A stretch of 45,645 nucleotides of DNA from Brevibacillus gelatini. Its GTDB lineage: Bacteria > Bacillota > Bacilli > Brevibacillales > Brevibacillaceae. Under the pieces are notes generated by a model that saw only the letters and a list, made by a program, of their open reading frames with translations, had not been told where the DNA came from and made no database searches. Below, one piece after another: positions 33,845-42,703 of the stretch. Location: positions 1-45,645 of the forward strand of contig NZ_RHHS01000014.1 of the NCBI RefSeq assembly GCF_003710935.1, read 5' to 3'. The number at the start of each line of letters is the position of its first letter. Positions within the stretch are counted from its first letter, which is position 1. The translations under genes and the position numbers were made by a program.

Positions 33845-34093
33845 ATGCAATCAGTTATTGCAAAGCTGAAAGGATACACCCGCGACGGCCTGAATAACAC
33901 GCAGGGCGAGCTGGGACGGCTTTTGTCGCTGTCCCCGCTGTCTGTCAAGCTCGATGAAGACCCGACGCCATTGGAGCCAGACGAGATTGTCGTCCTGTGC
34001 TCTGCCCAATTGCGCCAGGAGGATGTAGGCAAAAAGGTCGCCGTGCTTCATTGCACAAACGATCAGTATCTTCTGCTCGGGGTGGTGGAGTGA
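33845..34093 (+). CDS. DUF2577 / XkdR-like baseplate protein
   Basis: An 82-residue beta-rich protein that matches the short DUF2577 family found after the hub in PBSX-like tails (SLSPLSVKLDEDPTPLEPDE). It overlaps the next gene by one base. Confidence 0.75.
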   Translation: MQSVIAKLKGYTRDGLNNTQGELGRLLSLSPLSVKLDEDPTPLEPDEIVVLCSAQLRQEDVGKKVAVLHCTNDQYLLLGVVE

Positions 34094-34530
34094 TGTTTCC
34101 ACAGTTGCAAGGCACGGAAGAGAGCCTGCTCCCGTCCAAGGCGGATGTGCCGATTCCCTGGACGTATCGGTTCGATTGGGAAACCAAGCAGTTGATGCAA
34201 GGCCCGGATGGCAGGTATGTGCGCACGAAGACATACGAGGAATACTTGCAGGAAGCGGTGCAAAAAATTCTCCGCACCCGCCGTTTCCGCTACGCGATCT
34301 ACTCGGAGCGGTACGGCGTCGATTTTTTGGCCGAAAAAGGCAGAATGCGCTCGGGCGTGTCGCTGTCTGTCATCAAAGCGCAAGCCGAGGAAGCGCTGGA
34401 AGCCCACAGCGAAATTGAGCGGGCGCAGGTGCAGGACATTCGCTTTGAGGGAGACAGGGTCGTCATGCATTTGGAGATTGAAGGAGTTCGCGGCACAACC
34501 CGAATGGAGGTGGACGCATGGAAACGTTAA
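34093..34530 (+). CDS. DUF2634 / XkdS-like baseplate protein
   Basis: A 145-residue protein with the gp25-like baseplate wedge fold seen in DUF2634 (TYRFDWETKQLMQGPDGRYV, then ILRTRRFRYAIYSERYGVDF). The start shares one base with the previous stop, and the next gene overlaps it by 13 bases. Confidence 0.8.
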   Translation: MFPQLQGTEESLLPSKADVPIPWTYRFDWETKQLMQGPDGRYVRTKTYEEYLQEAVQKILRTRRFRYAIYSERYGVDFLAEKGRMRSGVSLSVIKAQAEEALEAHSEIERAQVQDIRFEGDRVVMHLEIEGVRGTTRMEVDAWKR

Positions 34531-35333
34531 TAAAGCCGGAGATGCCGATTCTCCGCGAAACGCCGGAGCAAATCTACCAGCGGATGGCAAACCGGATGGC
34601 GGCGCTCGCCCAGAAGCGCGGGGAGACGCCGCCGGCTACAGACGAGGGGGAAATCCATTACGATTTGGCTTACCCGATTGCAGAAGAGCTGAGCGAGCAG
34701 CAGCAGCTTTTGGAATACGGCTTTTTGCAAGGCTTTCTTCCCTGGGCGGACGGCGAGTTTTTGGATGCGGCAGGCGTCTTTTTCGGTCTGACTCGCAATG
34801 AGGAAGAGACAGACGACGCCTATCGCCAGCGACTCATCGACCGGGCGCGCAGCGATGAAGGCGACGGACGCCGCCAGGACTACGAGCGTTGGGCGCGGAA
34901 CGTGGACGGCGTAGGCGGAGCCGTTGCGATTGAAAAGGCGCGGCACGACCTTTCCATCGACGTGTTTATCACGGACCTGGAAGGACAGCCCGCCACTTCT
35001 GAATTGGCCGCGCAGGTTCGCAGCAAGCTGGAAGACAAGCGGCGTGCGCTGCACGACCTGCAGGTGCTTCCGGCGAATATTTTCCCGGTAACAGTCGCCG
35101 TGAAGGTCATTTTGCGACCGGAAGCCGAACTGGCCCAGGTCGAAGAACAAATCGTCTCGCAAGTGAAAACGTACCTGAAAGGGCGCTCCCAGATCGTGTA
35201 TCAGCAGATCGGGGCGCTTTTTTTCGTGGACGGCGTAGAGGATTTTACCGATTACACGCTGAACGGCGGCGAAGCCAACCTGACCGTGCCAGCTGATTGT
35301 GTCGCCACTCTGCAACTGGTGGTGACGGCATGA
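34518..35333 (+). CDS. Baseplate J-like protein (XkdT-like)
   Basis: A 271-residue baseplate protein. Features: LEYGFLQGFLPWADGEFLDA near residues 70-90 and ETDDAYRQRLIDRARSDEGD, then ARNVDGVGGAVAIEKARHDL, the typical J-like core. It is shorter than PBSX XkdT by about 75 residues, apparently lacking part of the N-terminal region. It overlaps both neighbours. Confidence 0.82.
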   Translation: METLIKPEMPILRETPEQIYQRMANRMAALAQKRGETPPATDEGEIHYDLAYPIAEELSEQQQLLEYGFLQGFLPWADGEFLDAAGVFFGLTRNEEETDDAYRQRLIDRARSDEGDGRRQDYERWARNVDGVGGAVAIEKARHDLSIDVFITDLEGQPATSELAAQVRSKLEDKRRALHDLQVLPANIFPVTVAVKVILRPEAELAQVEEQIVSQVKTYLKGRSQIVYQQIGALFFVDGVEDFTDYTLNGGEANLTVPADCVATLQLVVTA

Positions 35334-35902
35334 TCCCTGAACGGTACAGACAGATGCTGCCGCCTTACTGGTATGAGAATGAGGTTGCGGAGTATCATTT
35401 TGAGGGCGCGGCGTCGGCGGTAGACGCGTTTAACGCGCAGCGGGAAGACCTGCTGCGGCAGTTCAGTCCGTTGTCGGCTACGTGGGGATTGGATATTTGG
35501 GACTGGATTTACTTCGGGAAAAAGCAGCTTTTGAGTGTAGAGGAGCGGCGCAAGAACATCCAGCAGAAGCATTGGGCGTACCTTGGGTTTACGCCGAGCG
35601 TGCTGCGGGCGATTGGCTACAGTTCGTCGGATACTAAACGAGTACGGATGATCGAGGATTTTGATAGGAAAGTAATCCGGTATGTTTACCTGGTGGAGGA
35701 TCTTTTCGATACCAAAAACGCTGTACAGGCTGTCGAGAAAATCCGGCCTGTTCATTGCAATGGGGTTGCTTTTGAGCCTGTGTCAGCGGAGCGCATCGAG
35801 CTGCGGGACGTGCTGGTCGTTGGAGTGAAGGAGTATCACAAGGTAAGGGAATTTCGCGTGGGGATGACCCCGATTAAAAGATACGAGGAGGTCGTCAGAT
35901 GA
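35330..35902 (+). CDS. DUF2313 / XkdU-like baseplate protein
   Basis: A 190-residue protein with the YmfQ/DUF2313 layout: PERYRQMLPPYWYENEVAEY at the N-terminus and DALLRQFSPLSATWGLDIWD-like core (here DLLRQFSPLSATWGLDIWD). It overlaps the preceding stop by four bases (ATGA) and links baseplate to fibre genes. Confidence 0.78.
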   Translation: MIPERYRQMLPPYWYENEVAEYHFEGAASAVDAFNAQREDLLRQFSPLSATWGLDIWDWIYFGKKQLLSVEERRKNIQQKHWAYLGFTPSVLRAIGYSSSDTKRVRMIEDFDRKVIRYVYLVEDLFDTKNAVQAVEKIRPVHCNGVAFEPVSAERIELRDVLVVGVKEYHKVREFRVGMTPIKRYEEVVR

Positions 35903-36216
35903 TTGCACAAAGCTACTTGCAGACTGTACGCGACGATCTGCTGGCGCGGGTGACAGGCGGGGATATTTTGCTGAACGATACCGTTTCTGTTCCTGTTCGG
36001 GCTGTAGCGATCTCGTCGCATCCGGTTGCTGGCATGCAGGATGCGATTGCGCTGCAGGTTTCCGCGCAGTACGTTGCCAGTGTTCCGGTGATTACGAGCG
36101 CTAAGTTGCGGACCAGCACGGGTGCGGTCGTTGCGGAAAAGACGGCCGCCATCGAAATGGACGGGGCGCAGTTTGTGGATCTGACGTTTGTTTTTGAAGT
36201 GAAAGGAGGGGCATAG
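35899..36216 (+). CDS. Small fibre-region protein
   Basis: A 105-residue beta-rich protein between baseplate and fibre genes. GAGGAGG precedes the ATG, which overlaps the previous stop. I do not recognise the family; position suggests a fibre adaptor or baseplate periphery protein. Confidence 0.6.
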   Translation: MIAQSYLQTVRDDLLARVTGGDILLNDTVSVPVRAVAISSHPVAGMQDAIALQVSAQYVASVPVITSAKLRTSTGAVVAEKTAAIEMDGAQFVDLTFVFEVKGGA

Positions 36217-36217
36217 G

Positions 36218-36490
36218 GTGACGTACATTGCAAAGACGGACTGGAAGCAGGATGATCCGGTAACGGAAGTGGATATTAATCGGTGGGAGAAAGGGATTGC
36301 AGACGCACATGCACAGATTGCAGTTCTCGCAGCCGACGTCTCGAACCTGAAAACGCGCGTGAACGTGATGGAGAGCACGTTGCCGGAGAATTTTTTGTAT
36401 AACCATTTCAAGGATGATTTGTCTACGATTGATGGAATTAAGGTGATTCGCGGATATTACAATGAGGCGCAGAGTCGGTTGGAGGTGTAG
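36218..36490 (+). CDS. Short tail-fibre N-terminal-type protein
   Basis: A 90-residue protein (GTG start) with the pattern TDWKQDDPVTEVDINRWEKG, typical of the attachment part at the start of phage fibres, followed by a coiled-coil. Here it stands as a separate short protein, so it may join the fibre encoded next to the baseplate. Confidence 0.65.
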   Translation: MTYIAKTDWKQDDPVTEVDINRWEKGIADAHAQIAVLAADVSNLKTRVNVMESTLPENFLYNHFKDDLSTIDGIKVIRGYYNEAQSRLEV

Positions 36491-36556
36491 CATCGAAATC
36501 CGGTAGCTGCAAATGGTTGTTCATTTGAGCGACTACGTGGAAGAAGGAGGAGGAAA

Positions 36557-38077
36557 ATGGCTACAAAATCTAATACGTTTCCTGAAAGTACAGCCAGTAC
36601 ACAGACACAAAAATTAACGATCCCGAACTTGAAAAGTGTTACAAGTGTTACGGTAAATACAGGATCGGTAAGTTACAAAGTCGAGGGGGACACAATTACT
36701 TTCACTCTTTCAGGCGGGGTTTACTCTCGACGTGTTCAGACAGGAGGAAGCCCTGGAGACTCAAAAAGTGTATCGGTTACGCAAAGGCAAACATATCTAA
36801 TTGAATGGATTTGGCATACGGTTGGACCCACTACCCAATGGTGGCCAGTTCAAAGTCTGATTGATTCGGTCCCAACGACATACTACTATAATTCTGGCGG
36901 ATACTACGGTACATTATCAAACAGAACAGGACCGACGAACGAAACCAAAAATCCCCCAAGCGGTACAGGTACGATAGGGCAATTTGCTAATGGATCAGCT
37001 AGTGGAGACTTTACCTATTCTGGAGTCGTGTCAAGGCCTGATACAAGAACCTATCAAAACTACTACCAGTACACTGTGACGGTAAATTATGAAGACAACG
37101 CGGTACCGACAGTAACACTGACCGCGCCTTCTGATAGTCAAGTCTTTTCAGAAGGCAGCACGATTGCGATTGAGGGTACGGCCAAAGATGTAGACAGCGG
37201 AAATGTCCTCGCGATAAAGTACAAGATCAACAACGGCACAGCAAGGGCGTTGCAATCCGGAGTATCCAACGGAAGCACGCCTATTTCTTTTGCCAAGAGC
37301 CTTACTTACAGCAACAAGCGTCTGTGGGACGGCTCCACGGACGTTACGGGCGTCGACCTGGCGGAGAACACCGACCACACACTAACAGTATGGGTTGAGG
37401 ACGACCAGGGCGGCAAGAGCGCGGAAGTCACCCGCAATTTCCAAGTGATCTGGAACCGCCCGCCTACGATCAGTGGCCAAAATGACAGTCTTGGAACGAT
37501 CACGGATCGACCGACAATCACCTACTCAGCCGTCGATCCAGAAGGCAACACCTTCACCTTTACAGAGTACCTCAACGGCCAGCAAGTCAGGTCTTTCACA
37601 GGCGAAGCAGGCCAGGAATACACCTTCCAATTGACACACGATGCATGGATCAGGCTCGACCTGGACGTGCCGCACCAGGCGAAAATCGTCGCTACGGATA
37701 GCGCGGGCATGTCGTCAGAGCGCGTGTACACCTTTACGCGTACCGAAACGCACATCGAGTTCATGCTGGACTACGACAATCCAGATGTACAAGCCTTTTT
37801 CACTGTAGACGGCATGCCAAATCGAATCCTCGTCACGCTGGAGCGATACATGCCGCCTGGCTCCTCGATTGAGAGCGTACAGGTCACAAACAATTATCTC
37901 GATGCACAGCCAACGTGGGAGGATGCTACCGGGGCTGTCATCGGCGGACGTGGTTATTTGTTCACCAACACGACCAAGACGGCTGACAACTGGGCTGTTT
38001 GCGTATGGGTGACAATTGCCAAAGGCTCTGCCGATCAGCGGGTACATGTCTACGGATACGGAGGTGCGTTCGATTGA
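36557..38077 (+). CDS. Tail fibre / receptor-binding protein with Ig-like domains
   Basis: A 506-residue protein with an N-terminal Ser/Thr-rich beta domain (1-180) rich in Tyr, Gly and Thr. About two Ig-like domains (about 185-390) show VTLTAPSDSQVFSEGSTIAI and GTAKDVDSG. A C-terminal beta domain (about 395-506) contains ITLERYMPPGSS-like sequence. GGAGGAGG sets the start. The first 500 bases are visibly richer in AT than the rest and than the baseplate genes, as expected for a swapped fibre tip. It probably determines target range. Confidence 0.7.
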   Translation: MATKSNTFPESTASTQTQKLTIPNLKSVTSVTVNTGSVSYKVEGDTITFTLSGGVYSRRVQTGGSPGDSKSVSVTQRQTYLIEWIWHTVGPTTQWWPVQSLIDSVPTTYYYNSGGYYGTLSNRTGPTNETKNPPSGTGTIGQFANGSASGDFTYSGVVSRPDTRTYQNYYQYTVTVNYEDNAVPTVTLTAPSDSQVFSEGSTIAIEGTAKDVDSGNVLAIKYKINNGTARALQSGVSNGSTPISFAKSLTYSNKRLWDGSTDVTGVDLAENTDHTLTVWVEDDQGGKSAEVTRNFQVIWNRPPTISGQNDSLGTITDRPTITYSAVDPEGNTFTFTEYLNGQQVRSFTGEAGQEYTFQLTHDAWIRLDLDVPHQAKIVATDSAGMSSERVYTFTRTETHIEFMLDYDNPDVQAFFTVDGMPNRILVTLERYMPPGSSIESVQVTNNYLDAQPTWEDATGAVIGGRGYLFTNTTKTADNWAVCVWVTIAKGSADQRVHVYGYGGAFD

Positions 38078-38259
38078 TGAAGTTCAGCAAGCAAGAGTCC
38101 ATCACAGAAATCCGGAAAAAGCAGCAGGAAACGCCGGAGCAGAAGATCGTCAGGCTGGAAGCGGAATTGGCAGCTGAAAAAGAAGACAAGCTTAGGATCA
38201 TGGACGCAACTGCTCAACTGTATGAGGAGTTGCTTTTGCTGAAAGAGCGAATCAAGTGA
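38077..38259 (+). CDS. Small coiled-coil tail-cluster protein
   Basis: A 60-residue protein, almost entirely charged coiled-coil (VRLEAELAAEKEDKLRIMDA). Its place after the fibre fits XkdW/XkdX-type accessory genes. GGAGGTG (38060-38066) lies seven bases before a TTG (38074) and ten before the ATG (38077); either start is possible. Confidence 0.6.
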   Translation: MKFSKQESITEIRKKQQETPEQKIVRLEAELAAEKEDKLRIMDATAQLYEELLLLKERIK

Positions 38260-38317
38260 GGAACATCGATTTCCTACACTTCCTCGCTATCTTTTCTTTG
38301 GGGGAGGTGAGAAACCC

Positions 38318-38452
38318 GTGGTAGCAATCTATGTAGCCCTAATCGTCGCCGGCCGCCGCACATTCGACAGCGTGCCAACAACCCTGAAACCAGCAGTAAA
38401 AGAAGAACTGGAAGCTCTAGGTCTGAGCACCGACGGAGCACCGTTGGCATAG
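38318..38452 (+). CDS. Small CD1375/XkdX-like tail protein
   Basis: A 44-residue frame with a GTG start after GGGGAGGTGAG. The product begins VVAIYVALIVAGRRTFDSVP, the pattern of the tiny CD1375-type proteins found after tail fibres, which have an amphipathic head and a LKPAVKEEL tail. It is below usual gene-calling length, but its signature and ribosome site are good. A terminator follows at once. Confidence 0.7.
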   Translation: MVAIYVALIVAGRRTFDSVPTTLKPAVKEELEALGLSTDGAPLA

Positions 38453-38483
38453 CGCCTTTTCCAAAGCGGAGAGGGCGTTTTTT
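38453..38483 (+). terminator. Terminator of the tail structural operon
   Basis: CGCCTTTTCC and GGAGAGGGCG pair over 10 bp (two G-T) with an AAAGC loop, followed by six T. Confidence 0.85.
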
Positions 38484-38499
38484 CATGACACCAATACAG

Positions 38500-38535
38500 A
38501 AAGCAAGCCTCGCGCCAAGCGGGGCTGCTTTTTTT
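38500..38535 (+). terminator. Second, tandem terminator before the lysis genes
   Basis: AAAGCA-A-GCCTCGC pairs with GCGGGGCTGCTTT with one bulge, followed by seven T in all. Two terminators in a row suggest that the lysis module is insulated or controlled by antitermination. Confidence 0.75.
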
Positions 38536-38565
38536 ACCCCAAGGGGGTGAGGAGGCGATCGGACT

Positions 38566-38883
38566 GTGGACGAAATCAAAGACTTGCAAAAAGGAATTAC
38601 CGAAATACTAGTCGCCATCGGCAAAATCGAAACCGAGATCAAACAACTGTCCAGCATGTCCGGCAAGCTGGAGCAGACGGAGAAGCTGGCAATTGAAGCG
38701 CTGCAGAGCACGAAGGCGGCGCATAAGCGGCTGGACGAACTGAGCGAACAGTTGGCTGAGCTGGCGAAAAAATGGGACGAAGACAAACGACAAACCAAAG
38801 ACGACAAGAAGTGGATCGTCGGCACGCTGTTTGGTGCCGTTGCCCTCATCTGGAATCTGATTAAAGGGGGGATAGAAAAATGA
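38566..38883 (+). CDS. XhlA-like holin-associated protein
   Basis: A 105-residue protein, mostly charged coiled-coil with one C-terminal transmembrane helix (IVGTLFGAVALIWNLIKGG), matching XhlA of PBSX, which works with the holin at the membrane. A GTG start follows GAGGAGG. The stop overlaps the holin start. Confidence 0.78.
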   Translation: MDEIKDLQKGITEILVAIGKIETEIKQLSSMSGKLEQTEKLAIEALQSTKAAHKRLDELSEQLAELAKKWDEDKRQTKDDKKWIVGTLFGAVALIWNLIKGGIEK

Positions 38884-39167
38884 ACCAGTCAGAGCTTCTC
38901 GCGTTAGCGCAGCAATACATGGCAGACAAGGCGTTGATCGTGGTCGTCGTGCTTCTGGTGCTGGGGTACTTCTTGAAGCGGACGCCGCGTGTGCAGGACT
39001 GGATCATTCCGTGGCTGCTCATGCTGGCGGGTATCGCGCTGGCATGCGGCATTTTGCAGGCGGTCACGGTCGAGAGCGTTGTGCAAGGCATTTTGGCTGC
39101 GGGTGTGGCCAGCCTTACCCATCAGCTATGGAAACAGACGACCGAGAAAAGGGAGAGTGAGCAGTAG
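38880..39167 (+). CDS. Phage holin
   Basis: A 95-residue holin with two to three hydrophobic segments (about 18-36, 45-62 and 66-80) and a charged end (KQTTEKRESEQ). It forms membrane lesions that let the amidase through. It sits between XhlA and the amidase, overlapping both by one to four bases. Confidence 0.8.
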   Translation: MNQSELLALAQQYMADKALIVVVVLLVLGYFLKRTPRVQDWIIPWLLMLAGIALACGILQAVTVESVVQGILAAGVASLTHQLWKQTTEKRESEQ

Positions 39168-40015
39168 TGCAGATCACCGAAATGCTTATCACCAACAAAA
39201 CAGCCAGGCCAGGCATCCCGATCACTCCGAAAGGGCTGGTCATCCACTGGACCGCCAACGAGAAAAAAGGCGCCGACGCTGTCGCCAACCGGAACTACTT
39301 CAACAAGCCGACGACGGAGGCCAGCGCCCATTACATTGTCGACGACAGGCAGATTATCCGTTGTTTGCCGGAAAACGAAATGGGCTACCACGTCGGGGCG
39401 AAATCGTACAAGCCGGAAGCTGTCGCCATGCTGAGCAAATACCCGAACGACTGCACAATCGGCATCGAGATGTGCGTCAATGCGGACGGCAGCTTCGCCA
39501 AAACGTATCAGCTAACGGTCCAATTGGCAGCAGATATTTTAAAACGTTACGGGTGGACTGTGGATAAACTCTGGCGTCATTACGACATCACAGGGAAAAA
39601 CTGTCCCGCCTTTTTCGTTGATGACCGCACGGCCCAAGCTTATTTGGGCAAAACGGCGCTGGCGGCATGGAATCTTTTTAAACAGGATGTCCACAAGTTG
39701 CTAACAGGTTTTCCACAAAAACCACAGGTAGCTGTTGGTAACTCTGCAATCGCAGTCGAGCTGACGCTTGCGACGACAGGCAAGCTGATCGCTGGCGTTT
39801 CCTATGTCCCAGTGCGGGCGCTCGCCGAGGCGGCCGGGGGAAAGGTCGAGTGGGAGCCGCACACCAGGACTGTTACAGTGAATGGGCAAAAGCTGGCCTG
39901 CCTGTTCGACAACGGCACAGCTTTTGCCCCTGCAAGAGAGCTGGCTGCTTTGCTGGGATTGAAAGTAGAGTGGGATGGAACGCGAAAAGCGGTTGGGCTT
40001 CGGCGAGAGATTTGA
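39167..40015 (+). CDS. N-acetylmuramoyl-L-alanine amidase with copper amine oxidase-like domain
   Basis: A 282-residue endolysin. The N-terminal Amidase_2 domain (about 1-165) has zinc ligands: His in GLVIHWTANEKKGAD and His in WRHYDITGKNCPAFF, with the conserved Lys-Asn-Cys-Pro. The C-terminal 95 residues form a copper amine oxidase N-terminal-like stalk (about 190-282) with PVRALAEAAGGKVEW and PARELAALLGLKVEW repeats, in place of the LysM repeats of XlyA. The GTG at 39167 shares one base with the holin stop. It ends 13 bases before a convergent gene. Confidence 0.85.
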   Translation: MQITEMLITNKTARPGIPITPKGLVIHWTANEKKGADAVANRNYFNKPTTEASAHYIVDDRQIIRCLPENEMGYHVGAKSYKPEAVAMLSKYPNDCTIGIEMCVNADGSFAKTYQLTVQLAADILKRYGWTVDKLWRHYDITGKNCPAFFVDDRTAQAYLGKTALAAWNLFKQDVHKLLTGFPQKPQVAVGNSAIAVELTLATTGKLIAGVSYVPVRALAEAAGGKVEWEPHTRTVTVNGQKLACLFDNGTAFAPARELAALLGLKVEWDGTRKAVGLRREI

Positions 40016-40027
40016 GCGCTCTCGCCG
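40001..40027. other. Hairpin spanning convergent stop codons
   Basis: CGGCGAGAG and CTCTCGCCG pair over 9 bp; the amidase stop lies in the loop. No T run follows on either strand. It is a possible bidirectional terminator. Confidence 0.5.
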
Positions 40028-40028
40028 C

Positions 40029-41591
40029 TCACTCTTTCCACGGCACCAGGTTTGGCTTTTCATCGAGAATCGACTCGTACTGTTCTTTCCATCCGTACAA
40101 GGCGGACGGGTCCAAACGTTTGTAGCGTGCGTACTTTTCCATGCGGATTTTTTCCGAGGACCAGCCCAAATGCTTGACGCGGTAATGGCTGAGAAACGAC
40201 GGCAGCTCGAAAATATTGCTGGGAAAGCGTCCGCAATGCAGTGGCTGCTCTTTCCACTGATAGCGGTGGTTCGGGCGGTAGCGGATGATGAACGGACGGT
40301 ATACATGATGGGCCCGCCAGTACGGGTCCTCGCGATAGTGCGAGTCGGACCACATGTCATACAGACGGAAGCAGCAAACATCGCCGTGCTTTCGGGAGAG
40401 CAGCGCATGGACGCCGAGTGCGAAGCGGTCTTCAAAAACTTCGTCGGCATCCATGTTGACGATCCATTCGGGATTGCGCGAGACGGTTTCCATCCACTGC
40501 TGCTTGCGCAAGGCGACCTCATTGGTGAAGCGCGGAGTCGGGTTGGAGACGAGATGAAGCGGAATCCCTTTTAGCAGCTCATGGCAAATCTCGACGCTGT
40601 CATCTGTACTGCCATCGTCGATGATGACGGCTTCGTCAATGTATTCCCGGTGCTTCTTGAGCACATGGGCGAGGTGTTTGTCTGCTTCGTTGTGGATGAC
40701 CATGGACAACGTAATTTTGGGGCGGGAGATGGGTGCGCTGATCGCGTGAGTTGTTTTGACGCGGACAGGCGCAGAGCCGTAGATTTGCTTCATCCAGACG
40801 GTCGCTTCCGGAAAGTCGCTTTCCCGGTACAGATGAAAAGCGGGATAGTGCGTATCGACGAACAAGGAAAAGCCGAGCGCGACCGCCCGGATGCAAAAAT
40901 GGCGATCCTCTCCCCAAAACGTGACATTGTGGATGCGTGAATAATGGACGCCGGCCACAAGCGCTTTCCGGCGGATCAAGGTGCAGGCACCGAGGCCGCC
41001 TACCTCATATAAGCCGGGGACGCGCAGTTTTTCGTAAAAAGCGTATGTGCGCAGGTACTGTTCCTTGGCGGTGAGTGTTTCCCGCGGTTTCAGCTCGTAT
41101 TGCGTGTACTGGTCCGTGAGCCACACCTGCGGCTCAGGGAGGCTGCCTGGCGTCCAACTCGTCCAGAAAATTTCAGAGACGATGTCTTTTTCTGCGGCGA
41201 GCAACGTTTCCAGGGTGGCAGGTTGAAGCAGCAAATCCGAATCCAGCAGAAACAGCCCGTCGTAGTCGCCCTCTTTGGCGCGGGCGATTAGCTCGTTTTT
41301 GAATCCGGCCACCCGCCAGACAAGCTCATCTGTCCAGACATGGGTCGATTCGTTGCAGGTGTAAGTAGACGGAGGCTCCTGGCTGCGGATGATCTCTACC
41401 TGGCCAGGATGCTTTTCGGCAAAGTAGCGGAGCAGCTTGCTGGAAGTAGGGTCGGTGTTGTCGTCGATAAACAAATACTGAATGGCAAGCGCCGAGGTCG
41501 AGAGCTTTTCCAGAGAAAACAAAAACATGCTCAGCACATCTGGTTTTTGGCAAACCGGGCTGCCAATGAGAATGCGCGGTTTTGTCGTCAT
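40029..41591 (-). CDS. Two-domain glycosyltransferase
   Basis: A 520-residue protein with two GT-A-type domains. The N-terminal domain (1-290) starts KPRILIGSPVCQKPDVLSMF and has a DxD-like motif in LFLLDSDLLLQ. The C-terminal domain (300-520) is GT2-like: LSMVIHNEADKHLAHVLKKH, then VIIDDGSTDDSVE and NMDADEVFED. It starts at the ATG 41591 behind GGGGGTGATTG, and the longer frame overlaps the upstream gene. It forms an operon with the next gene upstream and probably elongates glycans on the surface proteins encoded nearby. Confidence 0.8.
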   Translation of the reverse strand: MTTKPRILIGSPVCQKPDVLSMFLFSLEKLSTSALAIQYLFIDDNTDPTSSKLLRYFAEKHPGQVEIIRSQEPPSTYTCNESTHVWTDELVWRVAGFKNELIARAKEGDYDGLFLLDSDLLLQPATLETLLAAEKDIVSEIFWTSWTPGSLPEPQVWLTDQYTQYELKPRETLTAKEQYLRTYAFYEKLRVPGLYEVGGLGACTLIRRKALVAGVHYSRIHNVTFWGEDRHFCIRAVALGFSLFVDTHYPAFHLYRESDFPEATVWMKQIYGSAPVRVKTTHAISAPISRPKITLSMVIHNEADKHLAHVLKKHREYIDEAVIIDDGSTDDSVEICHELLKGIPLHLVSNPTPRFTNEVALRKQQWMETVSRNPEWIVNMDADEVFEDRFALGVHALLSRKHGDVCCFRLYDMWSDSHYREDPYWRAHHVYRPFIIRYRPNHRYQWKEQPLHCGRFPSNIFELPSFLSHYRVKHLGWSSEKIRMEKYARYKRLDPSALYGWKEQYESILDEKPNLVPWKE

Positions 41592-41596
41592 TTCAA

Positions 41597-42703
41597 TCAC
41601 CCCCTGGTCGTTGGCGTGTTGGCGGATGCGTATGTACGCAGCAAATTGGCAGAGGTCTGGCCGTATACGCGCGCCTCCTGCTTTTTGCCAAGGCGCTCCA
41701 TGCAGCGTCCGAGATAGTGCAGGGCGTGAAAGCTGCCCATGCCGAACTGGCTGAGATGCTCCCACTGCTCTTCCCCGATCTCCAGGCAGCGCTCGAACGA
41801 CTTGATTGCTTCGGCGTACAGCCCGTGCTCCATCAGGAAAACGCCTTTGTAAAAGTGCAGGTCCGCATAGTCCGGATAGAGCCGGATGGCGCATTCCATG
41901 CCTGGCCATGCGCCCCGCATGCTGCCGTGCCTGAACAAGATTTCGTACTTCAATTTGTAAAAAAGCGAGGGCGGTAGCTGCTGTTTGGCGAGAAAGCCCT
42001 CCAAAGCCTGATTGACGAGCGTGAAGGCGTGCTCCCATTTTTGCATGCGGTAAAATTCACTGGCCAGATGGTAGTCGCACCACGGGTCGCGTTCTGGATT
42101 TTCCCTTTCCCGCAGCAGCAGTTTCAGGTTGCGCAGCGCCTTGTTTTTTCGCGTGACGGCTTCCTCGATGTAGCCAAAATGGTAAATGCGCACGGGCAAC
42201 AGCGGGATCGGGCGGTTTTGCGGGAGCGAAGCGGGCCACTGCAGCACTTCGTGAATATCCCGGACAAAGCGGAAGCCCTTTTTGTTGCGAAAAAGGCGGA
42301 TTTGCCTGCAGCGGCTGGCCAGATGCAGGGAGGCGGTTGCTTTTTGTTGGCCCTGATAATGAATGAGCTTGAGAAACAGCGCGTCGGCCTCGCTTGAGAC
42401 CGCTGCCTGGCGCAGAGCTTCCCGATCCTCTTTTTCCAGCTGTTCATCCGCGTCCAGCCATAAAATCCACTGGCCCTGGGCATTGTTCAGGCCGATGTTG
42501 CGCGCTTTGGAAAAGCTGTCTTCCCACGGCACTTCGATAACTGTTGCCCCGTATTTGCGACAAAGCTCTTGGGTGCCGTCCGTTGAGCCTGTGTCGACGA
42601 CGATCATCTCATCTACGACAGATTGCACGCTTTCCAGACACGCTTCGATCTGGTCGGCCTCGTCCTTGACAATCATGCAAAGTGACAGGAGCGGAGGTGT
42701 CAT
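41597..42703 (-). CDS. GT2-family glycosyltransferase with TPR-like tail
   Basis: A 368-residue protein. The N-terminal GT2 domain contains LSLCMIVKDEADQIEACLES, VVDTGSTDGTQEL and the DxD-type DADEQL. The C-terminal part (about 200-368) has helix pairs of TPR type. The start is the ATG at 42703 after GGAAGGTGAT; the frame extended to 42787 is less supported. It is paralogous to the divergent gene at 42851. Confidence 0.8.
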   Translation of the reverse strand: MTPPLLSLCMIVKDEADQIEACLESVQSVVDEMIVVDTGSTDGTQELCRKYGATVIEVPWEDSFSKARNIGLNNAQGQWILWLDADEQLEKEDREALRQAAVSSEADALFLKLIHYQGQQKATASLHLASRCRQIRLFRNKKGFRFVRDIHEVLQWPASLPQNRPIPLLPVRIYHFGYIEEAVTRKNKALRNLKLLLRERENPERDPWCDYHLASEFYRMQKWEHAFTLVNQALEGFLAKQQLPPSLFYKLKYEILFRHGSMRGAWPGMECAIRLYPDYADLHFYKGVFLMEHGLYAEAIKSFERCLEIGEEQWEHLSQFGMGSFHALHYLGRCMERLGKKQEARVYGQTSANLLRTYASANTPTTRG

